NCBI GenBank assembly: GCA_018262775.1
Contig: JADFDU010000054.1
Coordinates: 55,651-119,650, forward strand
Reading direction: 5' to 3'
From: Rhodocyclaceae bacterium
GTDB lineage: Bacteria; Pseudomonadota; Gammaproteobacteria; Burkholderiales; Rhodocyclaceae
DNA: 64,000 nt
Shown: positions 48,221 to 56,607 of the stretch, piece by piece
Position numbering within the stretch: position 1 is the first letter of the stretch
Layout of the letters: every line of letters starts with the position of its first letter
Translations under genes and position numbers: made by a program
The notes under the pieces: generated by a model
Told to the model about the DNA's origin: nothing
Seen by the model: only the letters and a program-made list of their open reading frames with translations
Database searches by the model: none

Positions 48221-49192
48221 TCATGCCGCTTCTGCCAGAAAGAGCGCAAAGCCGCCGTCGGCATCCTGCCACTGCTGCAGCCGGGCGAACCCCGCTTCGT
48301 TGAGCAGCGCCGCGAACCCCACCGCCGTCCATTTGTACGAATACTCCGTGAGGATGTGCGTGCCGGCGGCGAAACGGCGCGCTTGCGCATCCAGGCGTAC
48401 CGTCACCTCGCGCCGCGCCTCCAGGCGCATCTCGATGCGGCTTGCGGCTGCATCGAAGAACGCCACGTGGCGCCAGTCGGCGACGGCGAAATCCGCAGGC
48501 AACAGGCGGTTCACCACATTCAGCACATTGAGGTTGAATGCGGCGGTGACGCCCAGTGCGTCGTCGTAGGCCGCATCGAGCGTGGCCTTGTCCTTGACGA
48601 GGTCGACGCCGATCAGCAGCGCGCCGCCGGGCGCATCAGTGCAGGCCCTGGCGATGCGTGCGAGGAATGCGCGGGCCTCGTCAGGAGTGAAGTTGCTGAT
48701 GGACGAACCCGGATAGAACCACAGCCGCGGCGCTGCAGCTGGCGCGAGCAGCGACTCGGGCAAATCCAGCGAACGCGTGAAGTCGATGGCGACGCCGGTC
48801 ATCGGCAGGGCGGGGAAGCGCCGCTTGAGACGCTCCAGCGCGTCGCGCAGGAAGTCGGCGGAGATGTCGAGCGCCACGTAGCCGGCCGGATCGAGCAGCG
48901 GGAACAGCCCGGCCGCCTTGCCGCAGTCACCCGCACCGAGGTCGACGAGCAATCGGCCCGGTCCCGCCGCGCGGGCGATGTCGCTGCCGTATTCGGCGAA
49001 GATGCATGCCTCGCTGCGTGTCAGTGCATATTCGGGCAGGCAGCAGATCGCGGCGAAAAGCCGCGAGCCGAGGTCGTCGTAGAAGTATTTCGGCGGAATC
49101 GAGGCGCGATCCGCCAGCAGGCCGGCGAGCAACGCGTCCTTGCCGTCGCTTTCCTGGCGCAGATCGGCAAAGCGGAAGGGGGCGAGGCTCAT
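48221..49192 (-). CDS. egtD: EgtD histidine N-methyltransferase
   Basis: 323 residues: SAM-dependent methyltransferase fold with KYFYDDLGSRLFAAICCLPEY (family-specific N-terminal signature), LVDLGAGDCGKAAGL, YPGSSISNFTPDEA. Makes hercynine from histidine. ATG at 49192; the longer frame runs into the next gene. Confidence 0.93.
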   Translation of the reverse strand: MSLAPFRFADLRQESDGKDALLAGLLADRASIPPKYFYDDLGSRLFAAICCLPEYALTRSEACIFAEYGSDIARAAGPGRLLVDLGAGDCGKAAGLFPLLDPAGYVALDISADFLRDALERLKRRFPALPMTGVAIDFTRSLDLPESLLAPAAAPRLWFYPGSSISNFTPDEARAFLARIARACTDAPGGALLIGVDLVKDKATLDAAYDDALGVTAAFNLNVLNVVNRLLPADFAVADWRHVAFFDAAASRIEMRLEARREVTVRLDAQARRFAAGTHILTEYSYKWTAVGFAALLNEAGFARLQQWQDADGGFALFLAEAA

Positions 49193-49200
49193 CGGGACGC

Positions 49201-49782
49201 CTACTTCTTCGGCGCCCGTCCGAGCAGGTAGAACTCGTCGTTCGGCCGCATGTTCGTCATGTTGGCCATGCGGTTGGACAGGCCGAAGAAGGCGGAGATG
49301 GCGCCGATATCCCAGATGTCTTCGTCGTCGAAGCCATGCCCGCGCAGGGTTTCGAAGTCGGCATCGTTGATCTTGCCCGACTCGAGGCAGACCTTCATGG
49401 CGAAGTCGAGCATGGCGCGCTGCTTCGGCGTGATGTCGGCCTTGCGGTAGTTCACCGCCACCTGGTCGGCGACGAGCGGATTCTTGGCGCGGATACGCAG
49501 GATCGCCCCGTGCGCCACGACGCAGTACTGGCACTGGTTGGCGTTGGAGGTGGCGACGACGATCATCTCGCGCTCGGCCTTGCTCAGGCCACCGCCTTTT
49601 TCCATGATGGCGTCGTGATAGGCGAAGAAGGCGCGGAACTCGTCCGGGCGGTGGGCGAGGGCGAGAAAAACATTCGGCACGAAGCCGGATTTCTCCTGCA
49701 CGGCGAGGATGCGCGTGCGGACGTCCTCGGGGATGTCCTTCAGTTCGGGCACGGGGTAGCGGCTGATGTTGGGGGTGTTCAT
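49201..49782 (-). CDS. AhpD/carboxymuconolactone decarboxylase-like protein
   Basis: 193 residues of the peroxidase-related AhpD-like family: ERMIVVATSNANQCQYCVVAHG-type core with redox CxxC (CQYC) and a nearby His. Probable role in alkyl hydroperoxide or thiol redox chemistry. 8 bases upstream of egtD on the same strand, so thiol-related co-expression is plausible. Confidence 0.85.
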   Translation of the reverse strand: MNTPNISRYPVPELKDIPEDVRTRILAVQEKSGFVPNVFLALAHRPDEFRAFFAYHDAIMEKGGGLSKAEREMIVVATSNANQCQYCVVAHGAILRIRAKNPLVADQVAVNYRKADITPKQRAMLDFAMKVCLESGKINDADFETLRGHGFDDEDIWDIGAISAFFGLSNRMANMTNMRPNDEFYLLGRAPKK

Positions 49783-49871
49783 GGTTATTCCTTTATACTT
49801 GAAGAATGAAACGCCTAATGCATTTTAACGTTTCTCTGCACCCCACCCTGACAGAAGATAAGGAGAACACA

Positions 49872-50744
49872 ATGAGCAAGGAAATTGCCGCCGACTTCGA
49901 TAGCCTGATTCCGGAAATACCCTTCACGCGCCGCGGCTTCATCGTCACCGCGCTCGGCGCCGGTTTTGCGCTGGCCGTGCAACCGGTGATGGCGCAGACG
50001 GCGATCAAGACCGGCAGCGAGGGCCTCACCGCCGGCGAAATCAAGGTCAAGGTGAGCGACGGCGAGATGGCCGCCTACCGCGCCCAGCCGACGAGCGGCA
50101 ACAACTTCCCGGTGATCCTCGTCATCTCGGAAATCTTCGGCGTGCACGAGTACATCGCCGACGTCTGCCGGCGCCTCGCCAAGCTCGGCTACATGGCCAT
50201 CGCGCCGGAACTCTTCGCCCGCTACGGCGATCCGCGCAAGCTGACCAACATCCAGGAAATCCTCACCACCATCGTGGGCAAGGTGGCCGACGCGCAAGTG
50301 ATGAGCGATCTCGACGCTTGCGTCGCCTGGGCGAAAGTCAGTGGCGGCGACACGGCGCGGCTGGGCATCACCGGCTTCTGCTGGGGCGGCCGCATCGTCT
50401 GGCTGTATGCCGCACACAACGCGCAATTGAAAGCCGCCGTCGCCTGGTACGGCCGTCTCGCCGGCGAGGCCAGCGAACTCATGCCGAAGCAGCCGACGGA
50501 ACTTGCCGCCGCGCTGAAAGCGCCGGTGCTCGGCCTCTACGGCGGCGCCGACCAGGGCATTCCGCTCGACACCATCTGGGCCATGGAAGACAAGCTCAAG
50601 GCTGCCGGCGGCAAGTCGATGATCCACGTCTACGACGACGCGCCGCACGCCTTCCACGCCGACTACCGGCCGAGCTACCGCAAGGAGGCGGCCGAGGACG
50701 GCTGGAAGCGCATGCGCGAGTGGTTCAAGAAGAACGGCGTGTAG
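49872..50744 (+). CDS. Tat-exported dienelactone hydrolase family protein
   Basis: 290 residues: a twin-arginine signal ([17 protein letters not shown], about 19-35), then the alpha/beta-hydrolase core with the nucleophile Cys170 in GFCWGG, Asp218 in YGGAD and His in PHAFHAD. Typical DLH triad. A Tat-exported DLH suggests a periplasmic esterase or lactonase. AAGGAG precedes the ATG. Confidence 0.88.
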   Translation: MSKEIAADFDSLIPEIPFTRRGFIVTALGAGFALAVQPVMAQTAIKTGSEGLTAGEIKVKVSDGEMAAYRAQPTSGNNFPVILVISEIFGVHEYIADVCRRLAKLGYMAIAPELFARYGDPRKLTNIQEILTTIVGKVADAQVMSDLDACVAWAKVSGGDTARLGITGFCWGGRIVWLYAAHNAQLKAAVAWYGRLAGEASELMPKQPTELAAALKAPVLGLYGGADQGIPLDTIWAMEDKLKAAGGKSMIHVYDDAPHAFHADYRPSYRKEAAEDGWKRMREWFKKNGV

Positions 50745-51163
50745 TAACACAGCCCGCATATCCCCTCTCCCCGTTAGCGCGGGAGAGGGCCAGGGCGAGG
50801 GGCGCCCGCCCGAGAAAGAACCACCCCAACGGAAAGCTTGTAGTTTGCCCATCAAGTGCATGACAATGCATGGGGAAACAACAAGAACATATTCCCTTGA
50901 CGCCGAACCGCCACCGCACAGCCGCGCACCGAAAGTCAGTCCCCACAGGACGGCGTGATGTTTTTCGATTTTCCTCTTACCGACATCCTGGACCGAGTGA
51001 AGTCCAGAGTGCGCATTCACCTTCTCCACCAGCTTTCCCATGTGTCACCTCCACAGACATTTTGCCTACTTTCAAATCTGTCCGTGAAATCCGGGATACC
51101 TCAGGTTCGGATTGATTTCGACAAGGAAACCAACCTGCGGTCCTTCGCGTATCTGTTGTCCGG
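50745..51163. other. Non-coding stretch with a palindromic repeat and a doubtful small reading frame
   Basis: Holds a palindromic repeat (50761-50803), one ACTGACTTT motif (50931-50940, minus), and a minus-strand ATG at 51041 with GGAGGTGAC upstream that could begin a small protein (MGKLVEKVNAHSG...). Its reading frame continues antisense through the dienelactone hydrolase gene, so it is not annotated as real. Confidence 0.6.
50761..50803. repeat. Palindromic repeat, same family as the polA insertion
   Basis: CCCCTCTCCCCGTTAGCGCG and GGAGAGGGCCAGGGCGAGGGG form a hairpin of the CCCTC-CCC-CCCTCTCCC class; related in sequence to 37323-37372. Confidence 0.75.
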
Positions 51164-51388
51164 CTACTTCTTCAGGAACTGCTCGGGCTCGATGCTGGCC
51201 TGTTTAAGGATGGCGCGCAGCGTCCCTTCGGGCATATCGCCCGGGTGATTCGGGATGGTGGTGTAACGGCGGGTTTGCGGGTTGAACCACAGCTCATGGC
51301 TGCCGGCCGCCTGCCGGTCGAATTCGAAACCCAACTGCTTCAGGCGCTTGACGATCTCCCGGTAGCGGAAGCCGGCCAGGCGCCCCAT
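51164..51388 (-). CDS. hicA: HicA-family toxin (mRNA interferase)
   Basis: 74 residues of dsRBD-like fold with the catalytic AGSHELWF (His31). Cleaves mRNA when free of antitoxin. The ATG overlaps the stop of the antitoxin gene by one base (TGATG). Antitoxin precedes toxin here. Confidence 0.85.
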   Translation of the reverse strand: MGRLAGFRYREIVKRLKQLGFEFDRQAAGSHELWFNPQTRRYTTIPNHPGDMPEGTLRAILKQASIEPEQFLKK

Positions 51389-51618
51389 CAGCCGTTGACG
51401 ATCAGCGGATAGTCGAAAGATTCGGACGCTGGAGGCAGTGGGAATTCGCCGTCTCGCTCGGTCTGTGCTTCCAGGAGTTTCTTTGCCACATCCTGCGCGA
51501 TCTCGATGGTCTCCTGAATCGTGCGCCCTTGGGCGATCAGACCCTGCACGTCATCCGACGTGGCCAGATAGACGCCCTCGGGCAGTTTCTCGATGTGCAG
51601 ATTCACAATTCTTTCCAT
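51388..51618 (-). CDS. HicB-like antitoxin (DUF1902 type)
   Basis: 76 residues, MERIVNLHIEKLPEGVYLATSDDVQGLIAQGRTIQETIEIA, the partial RNase H fold of HicB/DUF1902 antitoxins. GGAGGGG precedes the ATG at 51618; the frame extends further without support. Forms an operon with the HicA-like toxin. Confidence 0.82.
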   Translation of the reverse strand: MERIVNLHIEKLPEGVYLATSDDVQGLIAQGRTIQETIEIAQDVAKKLLEAQTERDGEFPLPPASESFDYPLIVNG

Positions 51619-51727
51619 GAAAGCCCCTCCTTGGACCGACTGCTTGTGCTCCGTAAGCGCAGCATGTACTTCGTTCATAGTATCGTATAGCCCACCGCCG
51701 CGCCGAACAACATCCTTGATGAGTGTC

Positions 51728-52198
51728 TCAGGGCAGCGGAGGAGGCGCATCGCTCAGCGTACGCAGGTAGGCGATGACGTTGGCGCGGGTGGCGTCGTCG
51801 TCGATGCCCGTCAGGTTCATTTCGCGCCCCGGCACGGCGCGCTCCGTGTCGGCGAGATAGTAGTTCAGCGTGGCGTAGGTCCATGTCTTCTTCACCGCCT
51901 TCATGGCCGTCGAGAAGCGGAAGCCTTCGCGTGTGGCGGCCATGCGGCCCATCACGTTCCACAGATGCGGTCCCTTGAAGTTGCCGCCCTCTTTGTCGCC
52001 GTCGTGGCATTGCGAGCATTTGCGCTCGAAGTAGCGCGCGCCGGCGGCCAGGTCGGCATTGGCGATCAGCTTGGCGAAGGCCGGGTCGAGCGGCGGGTCG
52101 TAGCTCGCCAGCGGGCCCGGCTCGGCGCGCGCCGAATTGCCCATAACGCTCAGCATGCACAGCACGGCGGCGACGAGGATGCGGGTTTTGCGCGTCAT
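51728..52198 (-). CDS. Secreted class I c-type cytochrome
   Basis: 156 residues: signal peptide (to about residue 25), heme site CSQCH (Cys61, Cys64, His65) and likely axial Met in GREMNLTG. A soluble periplasmic electron carrier. AAAGGAG precedes the ATG. 23 bases after the histidine phosphatase gene on the same strand. Confidence 0.92.
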   Translation of the reverse strand: MTRKTRILVAAVLCMLSVMGNSARAEPGPLASYDPPLDPAFAKLIANADLAAGARYFERKCSQCHDGDKEGGNFKGPHLWNVMGRMAATREGFRFSTAMKAVKKTWTYATLNYYLADTERAVPGREMNLTGIDDDATRANVIAYLRTLSDAPPPLP

Positions 52199-52221
52199 GC
52201 TTGAAACTCCTTTCGTAGGGC

Positions 52222-52776
52222 TCATTGCACCGGAATCCGCCCGATCACCTTTACCTTGCCACCCTCCATGCGCACCACGATGAGTTCGGCGGTCGACGGC
52301 GAGATGCCGGTCAGCGCACGGATGTTGAAGTTGTGCGTCACCAGCGCCAGGTTCTGCGGCGGGCGCACCGTCTTGATGAGTTCGGTGACGGCGTGCGTGC
52401 GCTCGTCCGCTCGGTCGGGATCCAGGTGCAGCGAATTGAGCATCTCCCACGGGATGGGCGGGAAGCCGAAGGCCAGCTGGGCCGTCTCGAGCGTGCGGCA
52501 CCATTGCGAGGAACGCGCCTCGCTCACCTTGATGGCGCGCCACTTCAGCATGCGGCCGATGCGGCGCGCCTCTTCGCGACCCGCCTCGGAAAGGTTGCGC
52601 TGCGTCTTGCAGTCGCCGATGAAGAAGTTCGCCGGGTCGCCCTGCCCCGGTTCGGTGGCGGCGTGGCGCAGCAACAGCACGTAGCCGCCTTCCTTCAGCT
52701 TGGCAAACAGCGCCTCGTCGGCGCAGGCCGCGAGCGGCAGGATCAGTCCGAGCAGCAGGGCAAGCAGTTGCTTCAT
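52222..52776 (-). CDS. Exported histidine phosphatase family protein
   Basis: 184 residues: signal with lipobox-like LAAC (Cys18), catalytic LLLRHAATE (Arg37, His38), SEARSSQWCRTLETAQ and VTHNFNIRAL (second His). Probably a periplasmic or lipid-anchored phosphatase; substrate unknown. ATGA overlap with the Vgb-like gene. Confidence 0.87.
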   Translation of the reverse strand: MKQLLALLLGLILPLAACADEALFAKLKEGGYVLLLRHAATEPGQGDPANFFIGDCKTQRNLSEAGREEARRIGRMLKWRAIKVSEARSSQWCRTLETAQLAFGFPPIPWEMLNSLHLDPDRADERTHAVTELIKTVRPPQNLALVTHNFNIRALTGISPSTAELIVVRMEGGKVKVIGRIPVQ

Positions 52777-53780
52777 TCGATCATTCCCAGTTTTCCATTG
52801 TGCGAACCCATGTACCAGTAGCGGCCCTGCGCGTCGATGATGGCCTTGCGGATGCCGGTGTTCTTCGATGGCAGGGCGATGACGCGGAAGGCCTCCGTCT
52901 TCGGCTCGAACAGCGCCACCGTGTCGGTGTCGATCTCGTTGGCCCAGACGCGGCCGGCGGCGTCCACCGTCACCGCGTAGGGGCCGCCGCCGCGGCCGGC
53001 CGGCATGGCGTATTCCTTGACGATTCGGCGCGCCTGCGGATCGACCTTGATCAGCTTGCCGTTGCCGTAGAGCGTCACCCACAGCATGCCGTCGGGTGCG
53101 GTGGCGATGCGGCGCGGGCGCGAGCCGCTGCCCGTCTCGAGGTGGGTGATCTGCCCGGTAGCCGGATCGAGCCGCCCCAGGCTTTCCTCGCCGAGGCGGC
53201 AGAACCACACGGCGCCGGACTTGTCGATGGACAGGCCGTAGGGATTGCCCGAGGTCTTGTACTCGGTGATCTTCCCCGTGGTGCGGTCGAGCCGGCCGAT
53301 GCGCTGGCCGTTCTGCACGGTGAACCAGATGATGCCCGCTTTTCCTCCCGTATCGTCTATTACAAGCGTGTGCGGATCGCCGCCGGAGGGCGCGCGGAAT
53401 TCAGTGACCTTGCCCGTCTTCGGATCGAGGCGGCCGATGGTGCCGTTGCCGTTGCCGGTGTACCAGACGATGCCCTCCGCATCGACCAGCAGGCCGTGCG
53501 GCTGCGCGCCGTCGGGCAGCGCCCACTCGTTGAAGGTTTTCGTCTTCGTGTCGAAGCGCGCGATGCGGTTGCCGGCCATGACGGCGATGTAGATGTTGCC
53601 GTCGGGGGCGGGCGCCGGGTCGCGCGCGAATTTCGGCGTCGGCACCGGCCATTCCGTCACCTTGCCCTGCACTTGCCGCAGGGCGCCGGGGACGGTGTTG
53701 TAGTTCGAGCCGCCGGCAAAGGTTGGAGCGGTAAGTGCGGGGCCGGCGCAGATGACCAGCAGCAAGAGGATATTTCTCAT
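52773..53780 (-). CDS. Secreted Vgb-like seven-bladed beta-propeller (streptogramin lyase family)
   Basis: 335 residues: signal peptide, then repeated blades such as GRLDPKTGKVTEFRAPSGGDPH and GRLDRTTGKITEYKTSGNPYG. The fold is that of virginiamycin B lyase and related lactonases, but environmental homologues are rarely drug-inactivating. First gene of a three-gene unit with the phosphatase and cytochrome. Confidence 0.85.
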   Translation of the reverse strand: MRNILLLLVICAGPALTAPTFAGGSNYNTVPGALRQVQGKVTEWPVPTPKFARDPAPAPDGNIYIAVMAGNRIARFDTKTKTFNEWALPDGAQPHGLLVDAEGIVWYTGNGNGTIGRLDPKTGKVTEFRAPSGGDPHTLVIDDTGGKAGIIWFTVQNGQRIGRLDRTTGKITEYKTSGNPYGLSIDKSGAVWFCRLGEESLGRLDPATGQITHLETGSGSRPRRIATAPDGMLWVTLYGNGKLIKVDPQARRIVKEYAMPAGRGGGPYAVTVDAAGRVWANEIDTDTVALFEPKTEAFRVIALPSKNTGIRKAIIDAQGRYWYMGSHNGKLGMIE

Positions 53781-53926
53781 TTTTGGCTTGTCTCCGTCGG
53801 GGCGTTCCAGTCTATGCTCGGCCCGGTGGGCTGGCAACACGGGTTGCGCTTCACGCCGCACCCCGCCATAATCCACCAAGCAACTGCTTGGTTGGCATGC
53901 CTTCGAATCCCAATATAAGGAAGACC

Positions 53927-54793
53927 ATGCAATACCGCTCCGTGTTCCGCGCCGGACTCTTTGCCGGCCAGGTTATCGTCGTCACCGGCGGCGGCAGCGG
54001 CATCGGCCGCTGCACCGCCCACGAACTGGCTGCCCTCGGCGCGCAGGTCGCGCTGGTTGGCCGCAAGCCGGAAAAGCTCGACAAGGTGCGCGCGGAGATC
54101 GCCGAGGCCGGCGGCAGCGCCACCACCCACCCCTGCGACATCCGCGATGAGGAACAGGTCTGCGCCGCGGTGGATGCCGTGCTGGCGGCGCACGGCCGCA
54201 TCGACGGCCTGGTCAACAACGCTGGCGGGCAGTTTCCCGCGCCGCTGCGCGACATTTCGCTGAAGGGCTGGGAGGCGGTGGTGCGCACCAACCTCACCGG
54301 TGGCTTTCTCATGGCGCGCGAATGCTACCGGCGCTGGATGGAGCAGCACGGCGGCGCGGTGGTGAACATGATCGCCGACATGTGGGGCGGCATGCCCGGC
54401 ATGGCGCACTCGGGCGCGGCGCGCGCCGGCATGCTCAACTTCACCGAGTCGGCCGCCTGCGAATGGGCGGCCTCCGGCGTGCGCGTGAATGCCGTCGCGC
54501 CGGGCTGGATCGCCTCCAGCGGCTTCGAGACCTATCCGCCGGAAGTGCAGGAGTGGGCAAAGACACTCAAGGCCAAGATTCCCCAGCAGCGCTTCGGCAC
54601 CGAGGCGGAAGTCTCGGCGGCCATCGTCTTCCTGCTCTCCGAAGCGGCCTCCTTCATCACCGGCACGACGATCCGCATCGACGGCGGCGTGCTCAATGCG
54701 CGGCCGACCTGGCCGCTCGTGCCGCACAAGCGCGCGAAGGCCTACAACGGCTTCCCGCTCTATGCGCCACCCAAGTTCATGGTGGACGAATGA
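53927..54793 (+). CDS. Short-chain dehydrogenase-like protein with altered active site
   Basis: 288 residues: NAD(P)-binding VVTGGGSGIGRCTAHELA and LVNNAGGQFPAP, typical of SDRs. The usual YxxxK is replaced: the segment reads HSGAARAGMLN, giving Ser and Arg at the Tyr and Lys positions. Similar changes occur in dienoyl-CoA reductase-type SDRs. It leads the carboxylase/dehydrogenase cluster, so an acyl-CoA substrate is likely. Confidence 0.85.
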   Translation: MQYRSVFRAGLFAGQVIVVTGGGSGIGRCTAHELAALGAQVALVGRKPEKLDKVRAEIAEAGGSATTHPCDIRDEEQVCAAVDAVLAAHGRIDGLVNNAGGQFPAPLRDISLKGWEAVVRTNLTGGFLMARECYRRWMEQHGGAVVNMIADMWGGMPGMAHSGAARAGMLNFTESAACEWAASGVRVNAVAPGWIASSGFETYPPEVQEWAKTLKAKIPQQRFGTEAEVSAAIVFLLSEAASFITGTTIRIDGGVLNARPTWPLVPHKRAKAYNGFPLYAPPKFMVDE

Positions 54794-54811
54794 ATATGAA
54801 GCGGCTAACTC

Positions 54812-54878
54812 CGTCATTCCCGCGAAAGCGGGAATCCAGAAAAACCCCTGGGTCCCCGCTTTCGCGGGGACGACGGCG
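54812..54878. repeat. GCGGGAATCC-type inverted repeat 1
   Basis: CGTCATTCCCGCGAAAGCGG...CCGCTTTCGCGGGGACGACG between SDR and carboxylase beta genes. Palindromic REP-like; related copies at 56539, 59866, 61095, 61199 and 63321. Confidence 0.85.
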
Positions 54879-54897
54879 TAGCGGCTGAGGACGCGCC

Positions 54898-56517
54898 ATG
54901 CCCATCCTCGATTCCACGCTCGATACATCCTCCGCCGCCTTCGCCGCCAATCGCGCCGCCTGGCTGCAATTGATCGCCGACTTCCGCGCCCTCGAGCAGC
55001 GCGTGCGCGACGCTTCGGCCAAGGCCAAACCGATCTTCGACAAACGCAAGCAGTTGCTGCCGCGCGAACGCGTCGAGCGCGCGCTCGATGCCGGCTCGCC
55101 CTTTCTGGAACTCGCCACCGTTGCCGGCTGGTGCCTGGACAATCCCGATCCGACGAAGACCATTCCCGGCGGCGGCCTCGTCGCCGGCATCGGCTATGTG
55201 TCCGGTGTGCGCTGCATGATCGCCGCCTCGGATTCCGGCATCGACGCCGGCGCCATCCAGCCGATGGGCCTCGAGAAAATCCTGCGCGTGGTCGCCATCG
55301 CCCGCGAGAACAAGCTGCCCTTCCTGCACCTCGTCGAATCGGCCGGCGCCAACCTGCTCAAGTACCGCGTCGAAGATTTCATCCACGGCGGCGGCCTCTT
55401 CTGCGGCCTCACGCGCCTCTCCGCCGCGGGCATTCCGGTGGTGACGGTGGTGCATGGTTCCTCCACCGCCGGTGGCGCCTACATGCCGGGCATGTCGGAT
55501 TACGTCGTGATGGTGCGCGGCCGCGCCAAAGCCTTTCTCGCCGGCCAGGCGCTGCTCAAGGCCGCCACCGGCGAAGATGCCAGCGAGGAGGAACTCGGCG
55601 GCGCCGAGATGCACGCCACCGTTTCCGGCCTGTGCGAATACCTCGCCGAGGACGACGCCGACGGCATCCGCCTCGCGCGCGAGGTGCTGGCGAAGCTGGA
55701 CTGGAACCGCGATATCCGTCCCGCACAAAAGTCAGTTCCCACACCACGGCGCGACATCGACGAACTGCTCGGCCTGGTGCCGCTCGACACGAAAAAACCC
55801 TACGACGTGCGCGAGGTCATCGCCCGCATCGTCGACGCTTCCGACTTCCTCGACTTCAAGGCGGGCTATGGCGTGTCGACGGTGTGTGGCCACGCTGCCC
55901 TCGACGGCCACGCCGTGGGGATCATCGGCAACAACGGCCCCATCGACCCGGCCGGCGCCACCAAGGCCTCGCACTTCATCCAGGCCTGCTGCCAGTCCGG
56001 CACGCCGATCATTTACCTGCAGAACACCACCGGCTACATCGTCGGCAAGGCGAGCGAGCAGGCCGGCATGATCAAGCACGGCGCCAAGATGATCCAGGCG
56101 GTGGCCAACGCCACCGTGCCGCAGATCACCCTGCACATCGGCGCCTCCTTCGGCGCCGGCAACTACGGCATGTGCGGCCGCGCCTACGGCCCGCGCTTCG
56201 CCTTCTCCTGGCCCAACGCCAAGACTTCCGTGATGGGCGGCGAACAGGCGGCGATGACCATGCGCCTGGTGATGGAGGCGAAAATGAAACGTGGTGGCGG
56301 AGAAGCGGACAAAGCGCAAATGGAAGCGCTGGAAAAGCAGATCGTCGACACCTTCGAGCGGCAGTCCTCGGCGCTGTACACCAGCGGCCGCCTGCTCGAC
56401 GACGGCATCATCGACCCGCGCGACACGCGCAAGGTATTGGCCTACGCGCTCGCCATCTGCCGCGAGGCCGATGCACGTACGCTGCGCCCGGTGCAGTTCG
56501 CGGTAGCGAGGCATTGA
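54898..56517 (+). CDS. Acyl-CoA carboxylase beta subunit, geranyl-/methylcrotonyl-CoA type
   Basis: 539 residues of the carboxyltransferase fold: ESAGANLLKYRVEDFIHGGG, VHGSSTAGGAYMPGMSDY, and GASFGAGNYGMCGRAYGPRF near the end. This is the MccB/AtuC branch (3-methylcrotonyl- or geranyl-CoA) and not PccB. Partnered by the alpha subunit at 57884. With SDR and acyl-CoA dehydrogenases it resembles the atu isoprenoid pathway, but no hydratase AtuE is present. Confidence 0.88.
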   Translation: MPILDSTLDTSSAAFAANRAAWLQLIADFRALEQRVRDASAKAKPIFDKRKQLLPRERVERALDAGSPFLELATVAGWCLDNPDPTKTIPGGGLVAGIGYVSGVRCMIAASDSGIDAGAIQPMGLEKILRVVAIARENKLPFLHLVESAGANLLKYRVEDFIHGGGLFCGLTRLSAAGIPVVTVVHGSSTAGGAYMPGMSDYVVMVRGRAKAFLAGQALLKAATGEDASEEELGGAEMHATVSGLCEYLAEDDADGIRLAREVLAKLDWNRDIRPAQKSVPTPRRDIDELLGLVPLDTKKPYDVREVIARIVDASDFLDFKAGYGVSTVCGHAALDGHAVGIIGNNGPIDPAGATKASHFIQACCQSGTPIIYLQNTTGYIVGKASEQAGMIKHGAKMIQAVANATVPQITLHIGASFGAGNYGMCGRAYGPRFAFSWPNAKTSVMGGEQAAMTMRLVMEAKMKRGGGEADKAQMEALEKQIVDTFERQSSALYTSGRLLDDGIIDPRDTRKVLAYALAICREADARTLRPVQFAVARH

Positions 56518-56538
56518 TATGAGGCAATAACGTGCAAC

Positions 56539-56596
56539 GTCATTCCCGCGGAAGCGGGAATCCAGAACTGGGCCCCCGCTTCCGCGAGGGCGACGA
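56539..56596. repeat. GCGGGAATCC-type inverted repeat 2
   Basis: CGTCATTCCCGCGGAAGCGG and its imperfect partner between the carboxylase beta and acyl-CoA dehydrogenase genes. Confidence 0.85.
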
Positions 56597-56607
56597 CAGG
56601 AGAATCC

